Positions 12,550-22,277 of a DNA stretch of 64,000 nucleotides are shown here, piece by piece (within the stretch, counting starts at the first letter, position 1; every line of letters begins with the position of its first letter). Made by a program: the position numbers and the translations under genes. This stretch comes from Ancylobacter amanitiformis (GTDB lineage: Bacteria; Pseudomonadota; Alphaproteobacteria; Rhizobiales; Xanthobacteraceae), in contig NZ_JAUSVR010000001.1 of assembly GCF_030814815.1 (NCBI RefSeq), positions 310,001 to 374,000 of the forward strand, written 5' to 3'. A model generated the notes under the pieces. That model saw only the letters and a program-made list of their open reading frames with translations. It did not search any database and was not told where the DNA came from.

Positions 12550-12870
12550 TCAGCCCTGATGGGCGGGCGTGCGGACGATCAACCCGTCCAGCGCGTCGCT
12601 CACCTTGATCTGGCAGGACAGGCGGGAATTGGGCTTCACCTCGGAGGCGAAGTCGAGCATGTCCTCCTCCATCGGTCCCGGCTCGCCGACCCGCGCCACC
12701 CACGCCTCGTCGACATAGACATGGCAGGTCGCGCAGGCACAGGCGCCGCCGCATTCCGCGTCGATGCCCGGCACGCCATTGCGGATCGCCGCTTCCATGA
12801 CGGTGGCGCCGGCCTGGGCATCCACGGTGCGTTCGGTTCCGGCGGCGTCGATATAGGTGATCCTGGGCAT
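12550..12870 (-). CDS. Adrenodoxin-type [2Fe-2S] ferredoxin
   Basis: A 106-residue electron carrier. The cluster ligands Cys40, Cys46 and Cys49 (CGGACACATC) and Cys86 (RLSCQI) match the vertebrate/bacterial adrenodoxin subgroup, not the plant type; HVYVDEAW after the third ligand is also typical. Such ferredoxins serve Fe-S cluster assembly or cytochrome P450s. Neither kind of partner is adjacent: the gene is convergent with the YcjF-like gene and divergent from the giant coiled-coil gene. Confidence 0.93.
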   Translation of the reverse strand: MPRITYIDAAGTERTVDAQAGATVMEAAIRNGVPGIDAECGGACACATCHVYVDEAWVARVGEPGPMEEDMLDFASEVKPNSRLSCQIKVSDALDGLIVRTPAHQG

Positions 12871-13260
12871 GGCGGCGGCTTCAATGATGTGGAAGGATTA
12901 CAGGGAGGCGGGAACTAGATAGACAAGGCCGCCCGCGAATGCCAGCGCGGTGCGGCATCTGCCGACGAGAATTCCGCCCCGGTTCAGACTGGCCTCGCCT
13001 CCGCCGGCGGCCGACCGAACGATGCGTCAACTGTCACCTAACGGACATGGTGAACAGGTCGTTAACGATATCCTCAATCAATACGTTAACCCCAGTTCCA
13101 TTTTTCACCCCCAAGAGCGTAGGATAAGAACGCGGTGGGGTGGCGCCTCGAGCGGTTAATCCCTTTGGTGTCCCGGCACGGGATGCGTCAGCCACCCGTG
13201 GAACCCCGGCCCGACGGCGCAAGCCGGTCGGAGTAGCGTACGGACCGGAGGCAGGCGCCT
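12871..13260. promoter_or_regulatory. Divergent promoter region of ferredoxin and the polar-growth protein gene
   Basis: This 390-bp gap includes an AT-richer patch with two GTTAAC hexamers at 13061-13066 and 13085-13090, 24 bp apart. The cell-cycle regulator CtrA recognises TTAA-N7-TTAA; the spacing here does not fit, so the sites are at most half-sites. A ggagg ribosome-binding site at 13247-13251 precedes the ATG at 13261. Confidence 0.4.
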
Positions 13261-16200
13261 ATGTCGACGAATACGAAGAAGGTTCACGAGGATCCCACCG
13301 AGGCCGCGCTGTCGGCCATCGAGGAGGCTCTGAGCCTTGACTTGACGCACGATGACAGCAACGCCGCTCCGTCCGGGGCCGACGCGTTCGACCTGCCGCC
13401 TCCGCGCGAGCCTCAGGCTCCGCGCATCGAGGAGCGGGCGCATGGCGGCTTCGACGAGCCGCTGGACGATGACGCGTCCTTCATCGGCGACAACAAGATA
13501 GCGCGCGAAGCGGATTCCGCGCCTCATTTCGACGAGCCCGTCTTCGACCTGCCGCCCGCCATCCCGCCGCCGAGCGTCGCGCCGGCTCATTCTTCCACCG
13601 CGCCCCACGCGGATCCAAAGGGCACCCTCGCCCCCGACGTCGTCTCCACGGCGTCCGCAGCCCCCTCCGCCTCCCTCTCCGCCTCCCCTGCCGAGCCGCG
13701 CCGCTCCAAGGCCCCGGCCGGCACGCTGCCGCAGAACCGCCGCGCCGCCAATGACGACCGCCAGACCATCGGCCAGTTGCTCGGCGCGCTGCAGCGTCGC
13801 CCCTCGCCCACGCCCTATTACCTCGCCGCGATCGGCTCGGGTGCCTGGCTCGGCCTCGGCGGCATGCTCACCTATTTCAATTTCAGCCAGATCGGCCTCA
13901 GCAGCGTATCGCCCTCCGCGCTGATGGCGGCGGCCGGCGGCCTCATCCTGCCGCCGATGCTGTTCGGCGTGCTGGCGGCCATGGTCGCGCGCATGCAGGA
14001 GATGCGGATCGTCGCCCACTCGATGGCGCAGGTCGCCATCCGTCTGGCCGAGCCGGACCATTCCACGGCCGACGCCGTGGTCAATGTCGGACAGGTCGTG
14101 CGCCGCGAGGTTGCCGCGATGGGCGATGGCGTGGAGCGCACCATTGCCCGTGCCGGTGAGCTGGAAGCGCTGGTCCGCACCGAGATTTCCTCGCTCGAAC
14201 AAGCCTATGAGGAAAACGAGATGCGCATGCGCCATCTCATCGATCGGCTTCAGGCCGAGCGTGAGGTGATCATGTCGCACGCGGATCATATCCGCGAGGC
14301 CATCGCCGGCGCGCATTTCTCCTTCTCTTCCGAGGTCGACGGCGTCAGCGACCGTATCGCCAACACCGTTACGGAGGCGGCTGACCGCGTCACCAACACG
14401 CTGTCCGACAAGGGCGAGCACATCACCCTGGCGCTCGGCCGCGTGGGCGACACCATCATCGATGCGCTGACCGAGAAGGGCGGCGACCTGATCGACCGCC
14501 TGCAGGCCACCGGCACCGACGTCAACACCAACCTGTCGGACGCCAGCAACCACCTCATCACCACCCTCACCTCGCAGACCGAGGAAATCACCCAGCGCCT
14601 GTCGGGTGTCACCACCGACCTGACCGAGACGCTGGCGAGCCGCACCGACGAGATCGGCCATCGGCTGCTCAAGACCGCGTCCGATCTGTCGGATGTCGTG
14701 ACGTCCCGTACCCAGGAGATGGGTGAGCGGCTGACCGCGACCACGCTCAACCTCACCGAGACGCTCTCGGCCCGCTCGAACGAGATCACCGATGCCCTGG
14801 TCGGCACCGGCACGCGCCTGGCCGACGAGATCGCCATCCGCGCCGACGAGGTCAACCGCACGCTGAAATCCACCGGCGATTCGCTGGTGCTCGACCTTTC
14901 CGCCCGTGGCGGCGAAGTGGTGCGCAAGCTTGAGGAAACCGGCAACCGCGTCGCCGAGACCATTACCGTACGCGGCGACGACCTCGCCTACCGCATCGAC
15001 GACACCGGCAACCGCATTTACGACACGATCGCGGTGCGTGGCGGCGAACTGGAGCGTCTGCTGGGCGAGACCGGCCAGCGCGTCGTCCACGAATTGTCCC
15101 AGGCCGGGGCCGGCGTGCACGACACGCTCGCCGAGGCGGCCGAGCGGCTGTCGCAGGATATCGGCTATCGCAGCACCGCGCTGAGCGAGCAGTTCGCCCA
15201 TGTCGGCGCGGAAGTCGCGCAATCGATCGCCGCGCGTGGCGTCAAGGTCACGGACCAGTTCCGCGAGACGGCCGAGCAGCTCACCGCCACCCTCGGCAAC
15301 CGCGCCGAATCCGTGCGCGAGATGCTCAATTCCCGCCTGAAGGCGCTGGACGAGACCATTTCCGTCAATGGCGGCGAACTCGCGAACCGCCTCGCCACCG
15401 ATGCCAACCTGCTGGGCCGGCAGATTTCCGACGGCCTCAACGATTTCGACAACGTTCTGCAGGTGCAGGGCGGCGATATCGTGCAGCGCATCACCGAGCG
15501 CGTCGACGCCATCACCCGCGCGATGCACGACAACATGTCCGGCTTCGACGATCAGGTGACCGCCAAGTCGGAGCAGATCGCCGCCTCGCTCGACCTGCGC
15601 ATCGCCAATATCGAGGGCGTGCTCGACCGTGGCGTCGAAGGCCTCAACGAGACGCTGGCCGGGCGCACGCAGGAATTCGCCGTCACCATGACCGACGGCG
15701 CCCGCCTCGCCACCGAGGCGATGGACAAGTCGCTGGTCGTGCTGGACGGCTTCTTTACCCAGCACGCGCAGAGCGTTACCGCCGACCTGAGCGACCATAT
15801 CGACCGTGCCGCCCGCGCCCTGACAGACGGCGCGCAGAAGGCCAACGACTCGATGAGCCGCTCTGTCGAGGTTCTCGGCAAGTTCTTCGACGACCGCGCG
15901 GCGGGCGTCACCGAGCAACTCTCCGAACGGCTGGAACATGCCGACCGCGCGCTTGCCTCCCGCGCGCTGGAGATCGCCGAGATTCTCGACCAGCGGGTGA
16001 ACCGCTTCGAGGAGACGGTGGTTGGGCGGATGGATCGCGTCGCCGCCGCCGTCGAAGTCCGTGGCGGTGCGCTGGCCGACCTCATCGGTGAGCGCATCGG
16101 TGCCGTCGCCGGCCAGCTGCGCAGCGAAGCCGGCGAGATCGAGCACTCGCTCACCTCGCTGGCCGACAATGTCAGCCGCACGCTGGCCGACCGGGCGGAC

Positions 16201-19200
16201 GAAGTGACCGTGCTGTTCGACGCCCGCACCGAGGAACTGGCGCGGATGTTCGACGAGCGCGGCAACGGGCTGGTTTCTGCCCTGGAAGACCGCAGCGTCG
16301 GCATCACCGCCGAACTGTCGCGCACCAGCGCCAGCCTGCTCGCCTCCATCGACGATCACCGCGACAGCCTGGTCCGTGCCATCGACAATACCCGGGCCGG
16401 CGCCGTGGAGGATGTTCTGCGTGCCAGCGAGGACCTGCTCCATACGCTGACCTCGCGCACGGATGCGATCGTCTCCGCCTTCGAGCAGTCGACCAGCGGG
16501 CGCGCCGAGCAGATCATGCAGATCAGCGACGAGGTGCTGAACGGCGTCGAGCAGCGCACGAGCGGCATGCTGGAAGCCTTCCAGCGCTCCAGCCAGAGCA
16601 CGGCCGGCGAGATGGCGCGCGTCAGCGACGACCTTCTGGCCAACCTCAACAACCAGAGTGGCGATGTGGTCACCGCGCTGCAGCAGCTCAGCACGCAGGT
16701 GACGGGCGAGATCGCCCGCGCCGGTGACGCCCTGCTCGGCGAGTTCGACGGGCGCGGTTCCAATCTGGTCGAGACGGTCCGCCATGTCAGCGGGCAGGTG
16801 GTGGAGGAAATCTCCCGCGCCAGCGACGCGCTGGTCGCCGAGTTCGACGGCCGCGGCTCGCGCCTGGTCGATACGGTGCGGCACACCGGGGATGTGACGT
16901 CCGCCGAATTCACCCGGCTCACCGAGGATTTCGTCCGCACGCTCGACGAGCGCGGCTCGACGCTGATCGACGCCGCCCGCCAGACCGCCGAATATGCCTC
17001 CACGGAACTGTTGCGCGTCGGCGAGGAGTTCATCGGGACGCTTGAAGGCCGCGGCGGCAACATGGTCGACGCCGCCCGCCAGACGACCGAATTCGCCTCC
17101 ACCGAATTGTCGCGCCTGACGCAGGAATTCGTCGGCTCCATCGAAGGTCGCGGCAGCGACATCGTCAATGCGGCACGCGAAAGCGCCGAACTCACCTCGG
17201 GCGAGATGTCGCGGCTCACCGAGGAGTTCGTCGGCACGCTGGAAGTCCGTGGCGGCAGCATCATCGACGCCGCCCGTCAGACCGCCGACTACACCTCCAC
17301 CGAGCTCTCCCGCCTCACGCAGGAGTTCATCGGCGCGCTCGACGGGCGCGGCAGCAGCATTGTCGACGCCGCCCGCGAATCCGCCGAAATCACCGCCAGC
17401 GAGCTCGCGCGGCTCACCGAGGAATTCGTCGGCACGCTGGAAGGCCGCGGCGGCAATATTGTCGACGCCGCCCGCCAGACCGCCGAGTTCACCTCGAGCG
17501 AGCTGACCCGCCTCACCCAGGAGTTCATCACCGCGCTTGATGGACGCGGTGGCAGCATCGTCGATGCCGCCCGCGAATCCGCCGAACTTACCGCGGGCGA
17601 GCTGACCCGGCTCGCGCAGGAATTCGTCGGCGCTCTCGAAGGGCGTGGCAGCACCATCGTCGACGCCGCCCGCGAATCCGCCGAGCTTACCGCGGGCGAA
17701 CTCAACCGCCTCACCCAGGAATTCGTCGACACGCTCGAAGGACGGAGCGGCAACATTGTCGATGCGGCGCGGCAGACGACCGAGTTCGCCTCGACGGAAT
17801 TGTCCCGCCTCACGGACGACTTCGTGCAGGCGCTGGACGGGCGCGGTGCCGGGCTCATCGACTCGATCGCCGAGAGCGGCCGTGGCGCGGCGGCGGAAAT
17901 CGCCGCCACCAACGAGGCCCTGCAAGGCGACGTCGCTACCCTGCTGGAACGCCTGGGCGACATGAACGTCCAGCTGCAGGACGTGCTGTCCGGCTCTTCC
18001 GCCAATCTCGGCGCGATCGAGCAGGCCATCAGCGATCGCCTCGCCGCCTTTGACGGGCTGGTGGAGAATGTCGAGCAGGCCGGCCGCCTCGCCTCCAGCC
18101 ACATGGACGAGCAGATCCGCGAGCTGCGCACCGTTTCGACCAGCGTGCTGCAGGATGTGACCTCGCTCGGCCAGAGCTTCGGCGAGCAGGCTGGCATCAT
18201 CAGCAGCGTCGCCACGGCACTGGGTGCGGCGCACGAGAATCTCGACGAGACGCTCGGCGGTCGCCACGAGGAACTGCTGGCGCTCACCGAGCAGATCGGC
18301 AGCCGCACGACCGAGCTGGACACCCGACTGGCGCAGTATACCCAGTCGCTGCAGCAGACGCTCGACACGGCGGAACAGCGCGCGAGCGAGCTGTCGCGTT
18401 CGATCCTCGACACGGCCAACCAGTCGGCCGAGACGATCATCACCCAGCAGGAAAAGATCCGCGTCGCGACCGAGGAAGGCCGCGAGCAGACGCTGGCCAT
18501 GCTGCGCGACACGTATGAGCAGGCGGTCCGCGAAGTGAACGCCCTCATGGGCGAGGCCAACAAAGGTCTCGTGGGCACTGCGCAGGAACTGCGCAGCTCG
18601 GTGGCCGACATCAAGACGATGCTCGACACCACCCGCGAGGAACTGCGCCGCGGCGTCATGGAACTGCCCGAGGAGGCCGAGGCGAATGCCGCGGTCATGC
18701 GTCGGACCATCGCCGACCAGATCAAGGCGCTGGCCGAACTGAACGAGATCGTCGGTCGCCACGGCCGCGCCCTGGACGTCGATGCCGGCACCCGCAGCCG
18801 CGCGGCGGCCGCTCCCGCGGCCCAGCCGGCCGCTCCCGCCCCGGTCGCTGCCGCCCCGGCCGCGGCGGTAGCGACCGATGCCCTCGCCGCGCCGGAATCG
18901 GAGACTTCCGACGAGGTCGCGCCGGTTCAGTCCGTCGCTACGCGGCCCGCGAGCAGCCCGTCGCAGCGCACCGAGTTCGCGCGTCCTGGCCTCGCGCCGC
19001 GCCGCGAGCCGGTTCGCACCGAGCCGTCGCGCATTCCCGCCGCGCCGCGTCAGGAGATTCCCCGCTACGAGCCGCGTGCGGCGGGCACCGCCCGTCCGGC
19101 CGCCAGCACCACGCCGTCAACCTCCGCCTCGCCCCCGGCTGCTCGCCGCGAGACGACGCCTCCCGCCCCGCGCAATGGCAATGGGCAGGAAGGCCAGGGG

Positions 19201-19656
19201 GGCTGGCTCACCGACCTGCTGGCGCGCGCCGACAGCGAGGCGCCCGCTCCCGGCACACCGCGGGCCCGCACGGCGGCCAGCCGGCCGACACAGCCCGAGC
19301 GCCCGGTTCACCACGCGATCGAATCGCTCGACTCGCTCTCGGTGGACATCGCCCGGATGATCGACCACGAAGCCGCGGTCGAGCTGTGGGATCGCTACAA
19401 GCGCGGCGAGCGCAACGTGTTCACGCGCCGCCTCTACACGATGCAGGGCCAGCAGACCTTCGAGGAAATCCGCCGCAAGTACCGGCGCGATCTCGAATTC
19501 CGCGACACGGTGGACCGCTACATCACCGAATTCGAGCGGCTGCTGGAGCAGGTGGGACGCGACGAGCGCGGCCAGGCCATGACCAACACCTACCTGACCT
19601 CGGACACCGGCAAGGTCTACACGCTGCTCGCCCACGCGGCCGGCCGCCTCGACTGA
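13261..19656 (+). CDS. Giant coiled-coil membrane protein, homologue of growth-pole-ring protein GPR/RgsE
   Basis: A 2131-residue protein. The layout is an acidic, proline-rich cytoplasmic N-terminus (1-185), two membrane helices (about 187-207 and 219-243), a helical apolipoprotein-like region (250-1850), an Ala/Pro linker, and a conserved C-terminal helical domain (about 2015-2131, with DHEAAVELWDRYKRGERNVF). Size and layout match Agrobacterium GPR (about 2115 residues), which forms a ring at the growing pole and is essential for polar growth, and Sinorhizobium RgsE. Residues 1209-1538 are ten head-to-tail 33-residue repeats. It is a single-gene unit with its own ribosome-binding site and terminator. 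Identity is inferred from architecture; alignment was not possible. Confidence 0.85.
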   Translation: MSTNTKKVHEDPTEAALSAIEEALSLDLTHDDSNAAPSGADAFDLPPPREPQAPRIEERAHGGFDEPLDDDASFIGDNKIAREADSAPHFDEPVFDLPPAIPPPSVAPAHSSTAPHADPKGTLAPDVVSTASAAPSASLSASPAEPRRSKAPAGTLPQNRRAANDDRQTIGQLLGALQRRPSPTPYYLAAIGSGAWLGLGGMLTYFNFSQIGLSSVSPSALMAAAGGLILPPMLFGVLAAMVARMQEMRIVAHSMAQVAIRLAEPDHSTADAVVNVGQVVRREVAAMGDGVERTIARAGELEALVRTEISSLEQAYEENEMRMRHLIDRLQAEREVIMSHADHIREAIAGAHFSFSSEVDGVSDRIANTVTEAADRVTNTLSDKGEHITLALGRVGDTIIDALTEKGGDLIDRLQATGTDVNTNLSDASNHLITTLTSQTEEITQRLSGVTTDLTETLASRTDEIGHRLLKTASDLSDVVTSRTQEMGERLTATTLNLTETLSARSNEITDALVGTGTRLADEIAIRADEVNRTLKSTGDSLVLDLSARGGEVVRKLEETGNRVAETITVRGDDLAYRIDDTGNRIYDTIAVRGGELERLLGETGQRVVHELSQAGAGVHDTLAEAAERLSQDIGYRSTALSEQFAHVGAEVAQSIAARGVKVTDQFRETAEQLTATLGNRAESVREMLNSRLKALDETISVNGGELANRLATDANLLGRQISDGLNDFDNVLQVQGGDIVQRITERVDAITRAMHDNMSGFDDQVTAKSEQIAASLDLRIANIEGVLDRGVEGLNETLAGRTQEFAVTMTDGARLATEAMDKSLVVLDGFFTQHAQSVTADLSDHIDRAARALTDGAQKANDSMSRSVEVLGKFFDDRAAGVTEQLSERLEHADRALASRALEIAEILDQRVNRFEETVVGRMDRVAAAVEVRGGALADLIGERIGAVAGQLRSEAGEIEHSLTSLADNVSRTLADRADEVTVLFDARTEELARMFDERGNGLVSALEDRSVGITAELSRTSASLLASIDDHRDSLVRAIDNTRAGAVEDVLRASEDLLHTLTSRTDAIVSAFEQSTSGRAEQIMQISDEVLNGVEQRTSGMLEAFQRSSQSTAGEMARVSDDLLANLNNQSGDVVTALQQLSTQVTGEIARAGDALLGEFDGRGSNLVETVRHVSGQVVEEISRASDALVAEFDGRGSRLVDTVRHTGDVTSAEFTRLTEDFVRTLDERGSTLIDAARQTAEYASTELLRVGEEFIGTLEGRGGNMVDAARQTTEFASTELSRLTQEFVGSIEGRGSDIVNAARESAELTSGEMSRLTEEFVGTLEVRGGSIIDAARQTADYTSTELSRLTQEFIGALDGRGSSIVDAARESAEITASELARLTEEFVGTLEGRGGNIVDAARQTAEFTSSELTRLTQEFITALDGRGGSIVDAARESAELTAGELTRLAQEFVGALEGRGSTIVDAARESAELTAGELNRLTQEFVDTLEGRSGNIVDAARQTTEFASTELSRLTDDFVQALDGRGAGLIDSIAESGRGAAAEIAATNEALQGDVATLLERLGDMNVQLQDVLSGSSANLGAIEQAISDRLAAFDGLVENVEQAGRLASSHMDEQIRELRTVSTSVLQDVTSLGQSFGEQAGIISSVATALGAAHENLDETLGGRHEELLALTEQIGSRTTELDTRLAQYTQSLQQTLDTAEQRASELSRSILDTANQSAETIITQQEKIRVATEEGREQTLAMLRDTYEQAVREVNALMGEANKGLVGTAQELRSSVADIKTMLDTTREELRRGVMELPEEAEANAAVMRRTIADQIKALAELNEIVGRHGRALDVDAGTRSRAAAAPAAQPAAPAPVAAAPAAAVATDALAAPESETSDEVAPVQSVATRPASSPSQRTEFARPGLAPRREPVRTEPSRIPAAPRQEIPRYEPRAAGTARPAASTTPSTSASPPAARRETTPPAPRNGNGQEGQGGWLTDLLARADSEAPAPGTPRARTAASRPTQPERPVHHAIESLDSLSVDIARMIDHEAAVELWDRYKRGERNVFTRRLYTMQGQQTFEEIRRKYRRDLEFRDTVDRYITEFERLLEQVGRDERGQAMTNTYLTSDTGKVYTLLAHAAGRLD
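16885..17874 (+). repeat. Ten 99-bp (33-residue) tandem repeats inside the polar-growth protein gene
   Basis: Ten uninterrupted copies of a 99-bp unit encode a core resembling ELSRLTQEFVGTLEGRG followed by a VDAAR(Q/E) tail. The period is exactly three 11-mers, as in apolipoprotein-type amphipathic helices. No insertions or deletions occur over 990 bp. The unit ends alternate between ARQT and ARES in most neighbouring copies, suggesting that a 66-residue pair may have been duplicated. Confidence 0.92.
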
Positions 19657-19700
19657 CCGACCAGGCCGCACTCAACGCGGCATGAGAAAGATTTCGCATC

Positions 19701-19730
19701 GGGCGCCCCAGTGGCGCCCGTTTGCTTTTG
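19701..19730 (+). terminator. Rho-independent terminator after the polar-growth gene
   Basis: gggcgcc pairs with ggcgccc around a 5-nt loop and is followed by gtttgctttt, 45 bp after the stop. Confidence 0.85.
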
Positions 19731-20540
19731 CGCGCCAACAGCCTGTTGGACGAATCCTTCGGAGGATTGTCAGCCCGGGGGAAGCCGGACCCGAGTGGGG
19801 ATCGTCCAGCATGGTACGGTCACGACCTCGCACATGGCCTTCGGCCTCTCCGGCGGGTGCGGCTGAGACAGTTTCCAAACGGGCGCGGGCGGGGGACCGT
19901 CCGATCATTGGCGCAAGGCGGCGCGACCGTGCCGTAGCGAGCGGGCCCATGTCCCGGCCGCACCGAGGCAGCGCCTTGGTACCGCTCACCACCTGCGAGC
20001 CGTGACAGCGGCGCCGCGCCCGCGGCCAGCGGCCTCCGCCATCGCATCGCCTCAGCGGGTACGGGGGCCTGCAACTTGGGGGCGGTCCCGGCTGCGCGAA
20101 TACCGCATGGTCGGCACGTCATTCAGGCGGGTCGTCATTCATGCGGCACGTCATTCATGGACCCGAACCCGCCGCTGCCCGGATTCGCCCGCCCGCCGGC
20201 ATGGGTGGGAAATTCAGAGCTGTTGGGCAGCCTCCCGGCCTGCGCCTCGGCTTCCCGGCCGCGTCTGGTCCGCAATCCGGCCCCCGGCCTTGCGGCACCA
20301 GATTGCTGGAGCCCGTCACGGGAGGGGAGATGGCGGCGGCTCGGCGGTAATCCAGGCATCACGGGCGGCGCCGGCAGCGAGGGCAGCCCCTTGTGCGACA
20401 GAACGTGCGCAAACCGATCGGCTTGATGGAGATAGGCCGGTCCCTGCGGCGGTCCGCGCGATCTGCCCCCGCCCGTCCACATGGCAAGGGTCGGCCAGCC
20501 GGCGCCTGCCGGCCCCGCGACCGCGTCAGTAGCGGCCGGG
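19731..20540. other. 810-bp region without a recognisable gene
   Basis: It lies between the terminator of the polar-growth gene and the end of the Mla-type operon. All six frames contain short open stretches, but none has a plausible start, ribosome-binding site or recognisable protein. No tRNA or known RNA fold was seen. The only clear structure is three 16-bp iterons at 20117-20157. Confidence 0.5.
20117..20157. repeat. Three 16-bp iterons with core cgtcattca
   Basis: Identical 9-bp cores start at 20117, 20133 and 20149, exactly 16 bp apart, with partly conserved spacers (gcggg/gcggca). They lie in non-coding DNA and may be an operator array or a decayed minisatellite. Confidence 0.75.
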
Positions 20541-21146
20541 TCAGTAGTGGCCGGAGGCCCAGCCGACGATCTCGACGAAGATCTTGTCGGAGGCGGCGTC
20601 GAGCGCCTGCGTGGCGTCGGGGCCGGCCGTGCCGGCGGCGGCGACGCGGGCGGTGAACAGGCGACCGGCGACGATCCGGCCGGACGAACTGCCGACAATG
20701 CGCGCATAGACCTCAACCACCGCCTCGGGGGCGCCGTCAAAGGCCTGGATGCCGAAGGTGCGGATGTCGGTCAGCAACGTGTAGTCGGGCGTGATGGCAT
20801 CGCCCGCCCGGCCCACCGCACGGCCGCGGCTGCCATTCTCGAACGACTGGATCAGCCGCGCCTGGAACAGCGCCGGCAGCCGGTCGCTCCACTGCGCCTT
20901 TTCGAGATAGGCGACCTGCCCCGGCTTCGGCTCGACCACGATACGCTCGGTGTCGAGCACCTGCAGTGCGCTGGGGGCGGCAACCACGAGTTGCGCGGTG
21001 CTGGAGCGGGGTGCCCTGAAATCGGATGGCGCCGTCAGGTCGAAGGTGGGAACAGCCTTGTCGCCGCCGCCGAGCAGCTGCGCGCAGCCGCTCGTCCCCA
21101 CGGCGATCGCCATGGCAGTCGCCACGCCGACCAGCCTGAACCCCAT
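20541..21146 (-). CDS. PqiC-like ABC-transport auxiliary lipoprotein
   Basis: A 201-residue lipoprotein. The signal peptide ends in the lipobox GTSGC (about residue 20), giving an N-acylated cysteine, followed by about 180 residues of the auxiliary lipoprotein domain found with MCE transporters. It is the last gene of a leftward operon with mlaE-, mlaF- and mlaD-type genes, so it probably docks the MCE hexamer at the outer membrane. The ATG at 21146 is chosen because AAGGG lies about nine bases upstream; a GTG at 21161 is possible. Confidence 0.85.
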   Translation of the reverse strand: MGFRLVGVATAMAIAVGTSGCAQLLGGGDKAVPTFDLTAPSDFRAPRSSTAQLVVAAPSALQVLDTERIVVEPKPGQVAYLEKAQWSDRLPALFQARLIQSFENGSRGRAVGRAGDAITPDYTLLTDIRTFGIQAFDGAPEAVVEVYARIVGSSSGRIVAGRLFTARVAAAGTAGPDATQALDAASDKIFVEIVGWASGHY

Positions 21147-21221
21147 TTGCTTGCCCTTCACGCACGCACCCCCGTCGTCGATCTCAACCCAGGCGCCCGA
21201 TGCCCCCGCGCCCGCATGTTC

Positions 21222-22268
21222 TTAGCGCCCACTGTAGCCGGGAACCGAAGAGCCCCCAAAGAGGAACTGCCGCGGGTTGCTCTCCAGCTTGCGGAACACG
21301 CGCTCGATTTCGGCGAGCGTGCGCCGCCCGTCCACGGCCAGCGCCTGATATTGACGCAGCCCCGGCCCGGTAAACTCGTTCAGGTTGGCGGTCAGCTCGG
21401 CGGTGCGCGTATCGAGATTGGCCGCCAGCTTGCGCACCTCGGCCGCCGCCGCGGTGATCTCGTTGAACATGCCCTTGCCCTCCTCACCCGAGGTCAGGCC
21501 GTTCACGTTGTCCAGAATGGCGTTGACCTTGCTGGTCATGCCCTCCAGCTGCGTGGAAAACTGGGCGACGTTGTCGACGATGGCGCGCACCTTGTCCGGC
21601 TCGACGGCCGTGACCGTCTTGTCGAGATTGCCGGCCAGCTGGTCGATACGACGGGCCGCCGCGCCGACATCGGTGATCAGCCCGTTGATCGTGTCGGCAT
21701 TGTTGCCGAGCACCGTGGTGAACTTGTCGACATTGTCGATGACCGAGGAAATCTTGCCCTCATTGTCGCGCAGCAGGTCGTCGACGCGGCGGGCGATGTC
21801 GTCCACCCGTCCCATCACCTGCCGGGCGCCCTGCATCAGGTCCTGCACCGCGCTGGCATCCGCCTCGATGCGCGGCAACTGGCCCTCCGGCGGCGCCGGC
21901 AGAGGGGTGGCGGTGGCCGAACCGCCGATCAGCCCCACCGAGGCGAGACCGGTCAGCACCTGGGCGTCCAACTCCGCACGCGTGTCGGACTTGACCGGCG
22001 TATCCGGCTGCACCGCCACCGTGGCGACAACCTTGCGCGGATCTTCCTTGTCGAGCCGCAGCCGCGTCACTTCGCCCACGGGAATGCCGTTGAACGTGAC
22101 GGCGGAGCCGGTCTGCAGCCCGCTTACCGCGCCACTGAACACCACGTCATAGGAGGCGCGCGGCCCGCGGCTGTTCGAGCCGTTGAACCACCACACGAAG
22201 CCGAAGCCCGCGGCGATGACGGCGAGCGTGAACAGGCCGATAATGATGTAATTGGCGCGTGTTTCCAT
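21222..22268 (-). CDS. MlaD-type MCE-domain lipid-binding protein
   Basis: A 348-residue inner-membrane-anchored periplasmic protein with one N-terminal membrane helix (about residues 7-28) and a single MCE domain (about 38-120, with VTFNGIPVGEVTRL and VLTGLASVGLIGG). A long helical tail follows, full of heptad-like Asp/Asn/Val runs. MCE hexamers form a hydrophobic channel that shuttles phospholipid between the inner and outer membranes. The tail is longer than in Escherichia coli MlaD (183 residues), so it may build a longer tube. The start lies 9 bp after the ATPase stop. Confidence 0.93.
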   Translation of the reverse strand: METRANYIIIGLFTLAVIAAGFGFVWWFNGSNSRGPRASYDVVFSGAVSGLQTGSAVTFNGIPVGEVTRLRLDKEDPRKVVATVAVQPDTPVKSDTRAELDAQVLTGLASVGLIGGSATATPLPAPPEGQLPRIEADASAVQDLMQGARQVMGRVDDIARRVDDLLRDNEGKISSVIDNVDKFTTVLGNNADTINGLITDVGAAARRIDQLAGNLDKTVTAVEPDKVRAIVDNVAQFSTQLEGMTSKVNAILDNVNGLTSGEEGKGMFNEITAAAAEVRKLAANLDTRTAELTANLNEFTGPGLRQYQALAVDGRRTLAEIERVFRKLESNPRQFLFGGSSVPGYSGR

Positions 22269-22277
22269 GATCCGGCC

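Noticed and set aside
13061-13090. CtrA binding site (TTAA-N7-TTAA)
   Set aside because: Two TTAA motifs are present but 20 bases apart rather than seven.
13156-18762. 1868-codon open frame antisense to the polar-growth gene
   Set aside because: It mirrors the periodic repeats of the forward gene, is rich in Arg, Gly, Asp and Ala, has no ribosome-binding site or recognised domain, and forward codon statistics and protein family features are clear. GC-rich bias explains the open frame.
19731-20540. tRNA or known structured RNA in the gene-free gap
   Set aside because: No cloverleaf, T-loop or recognised motif was found by eye.
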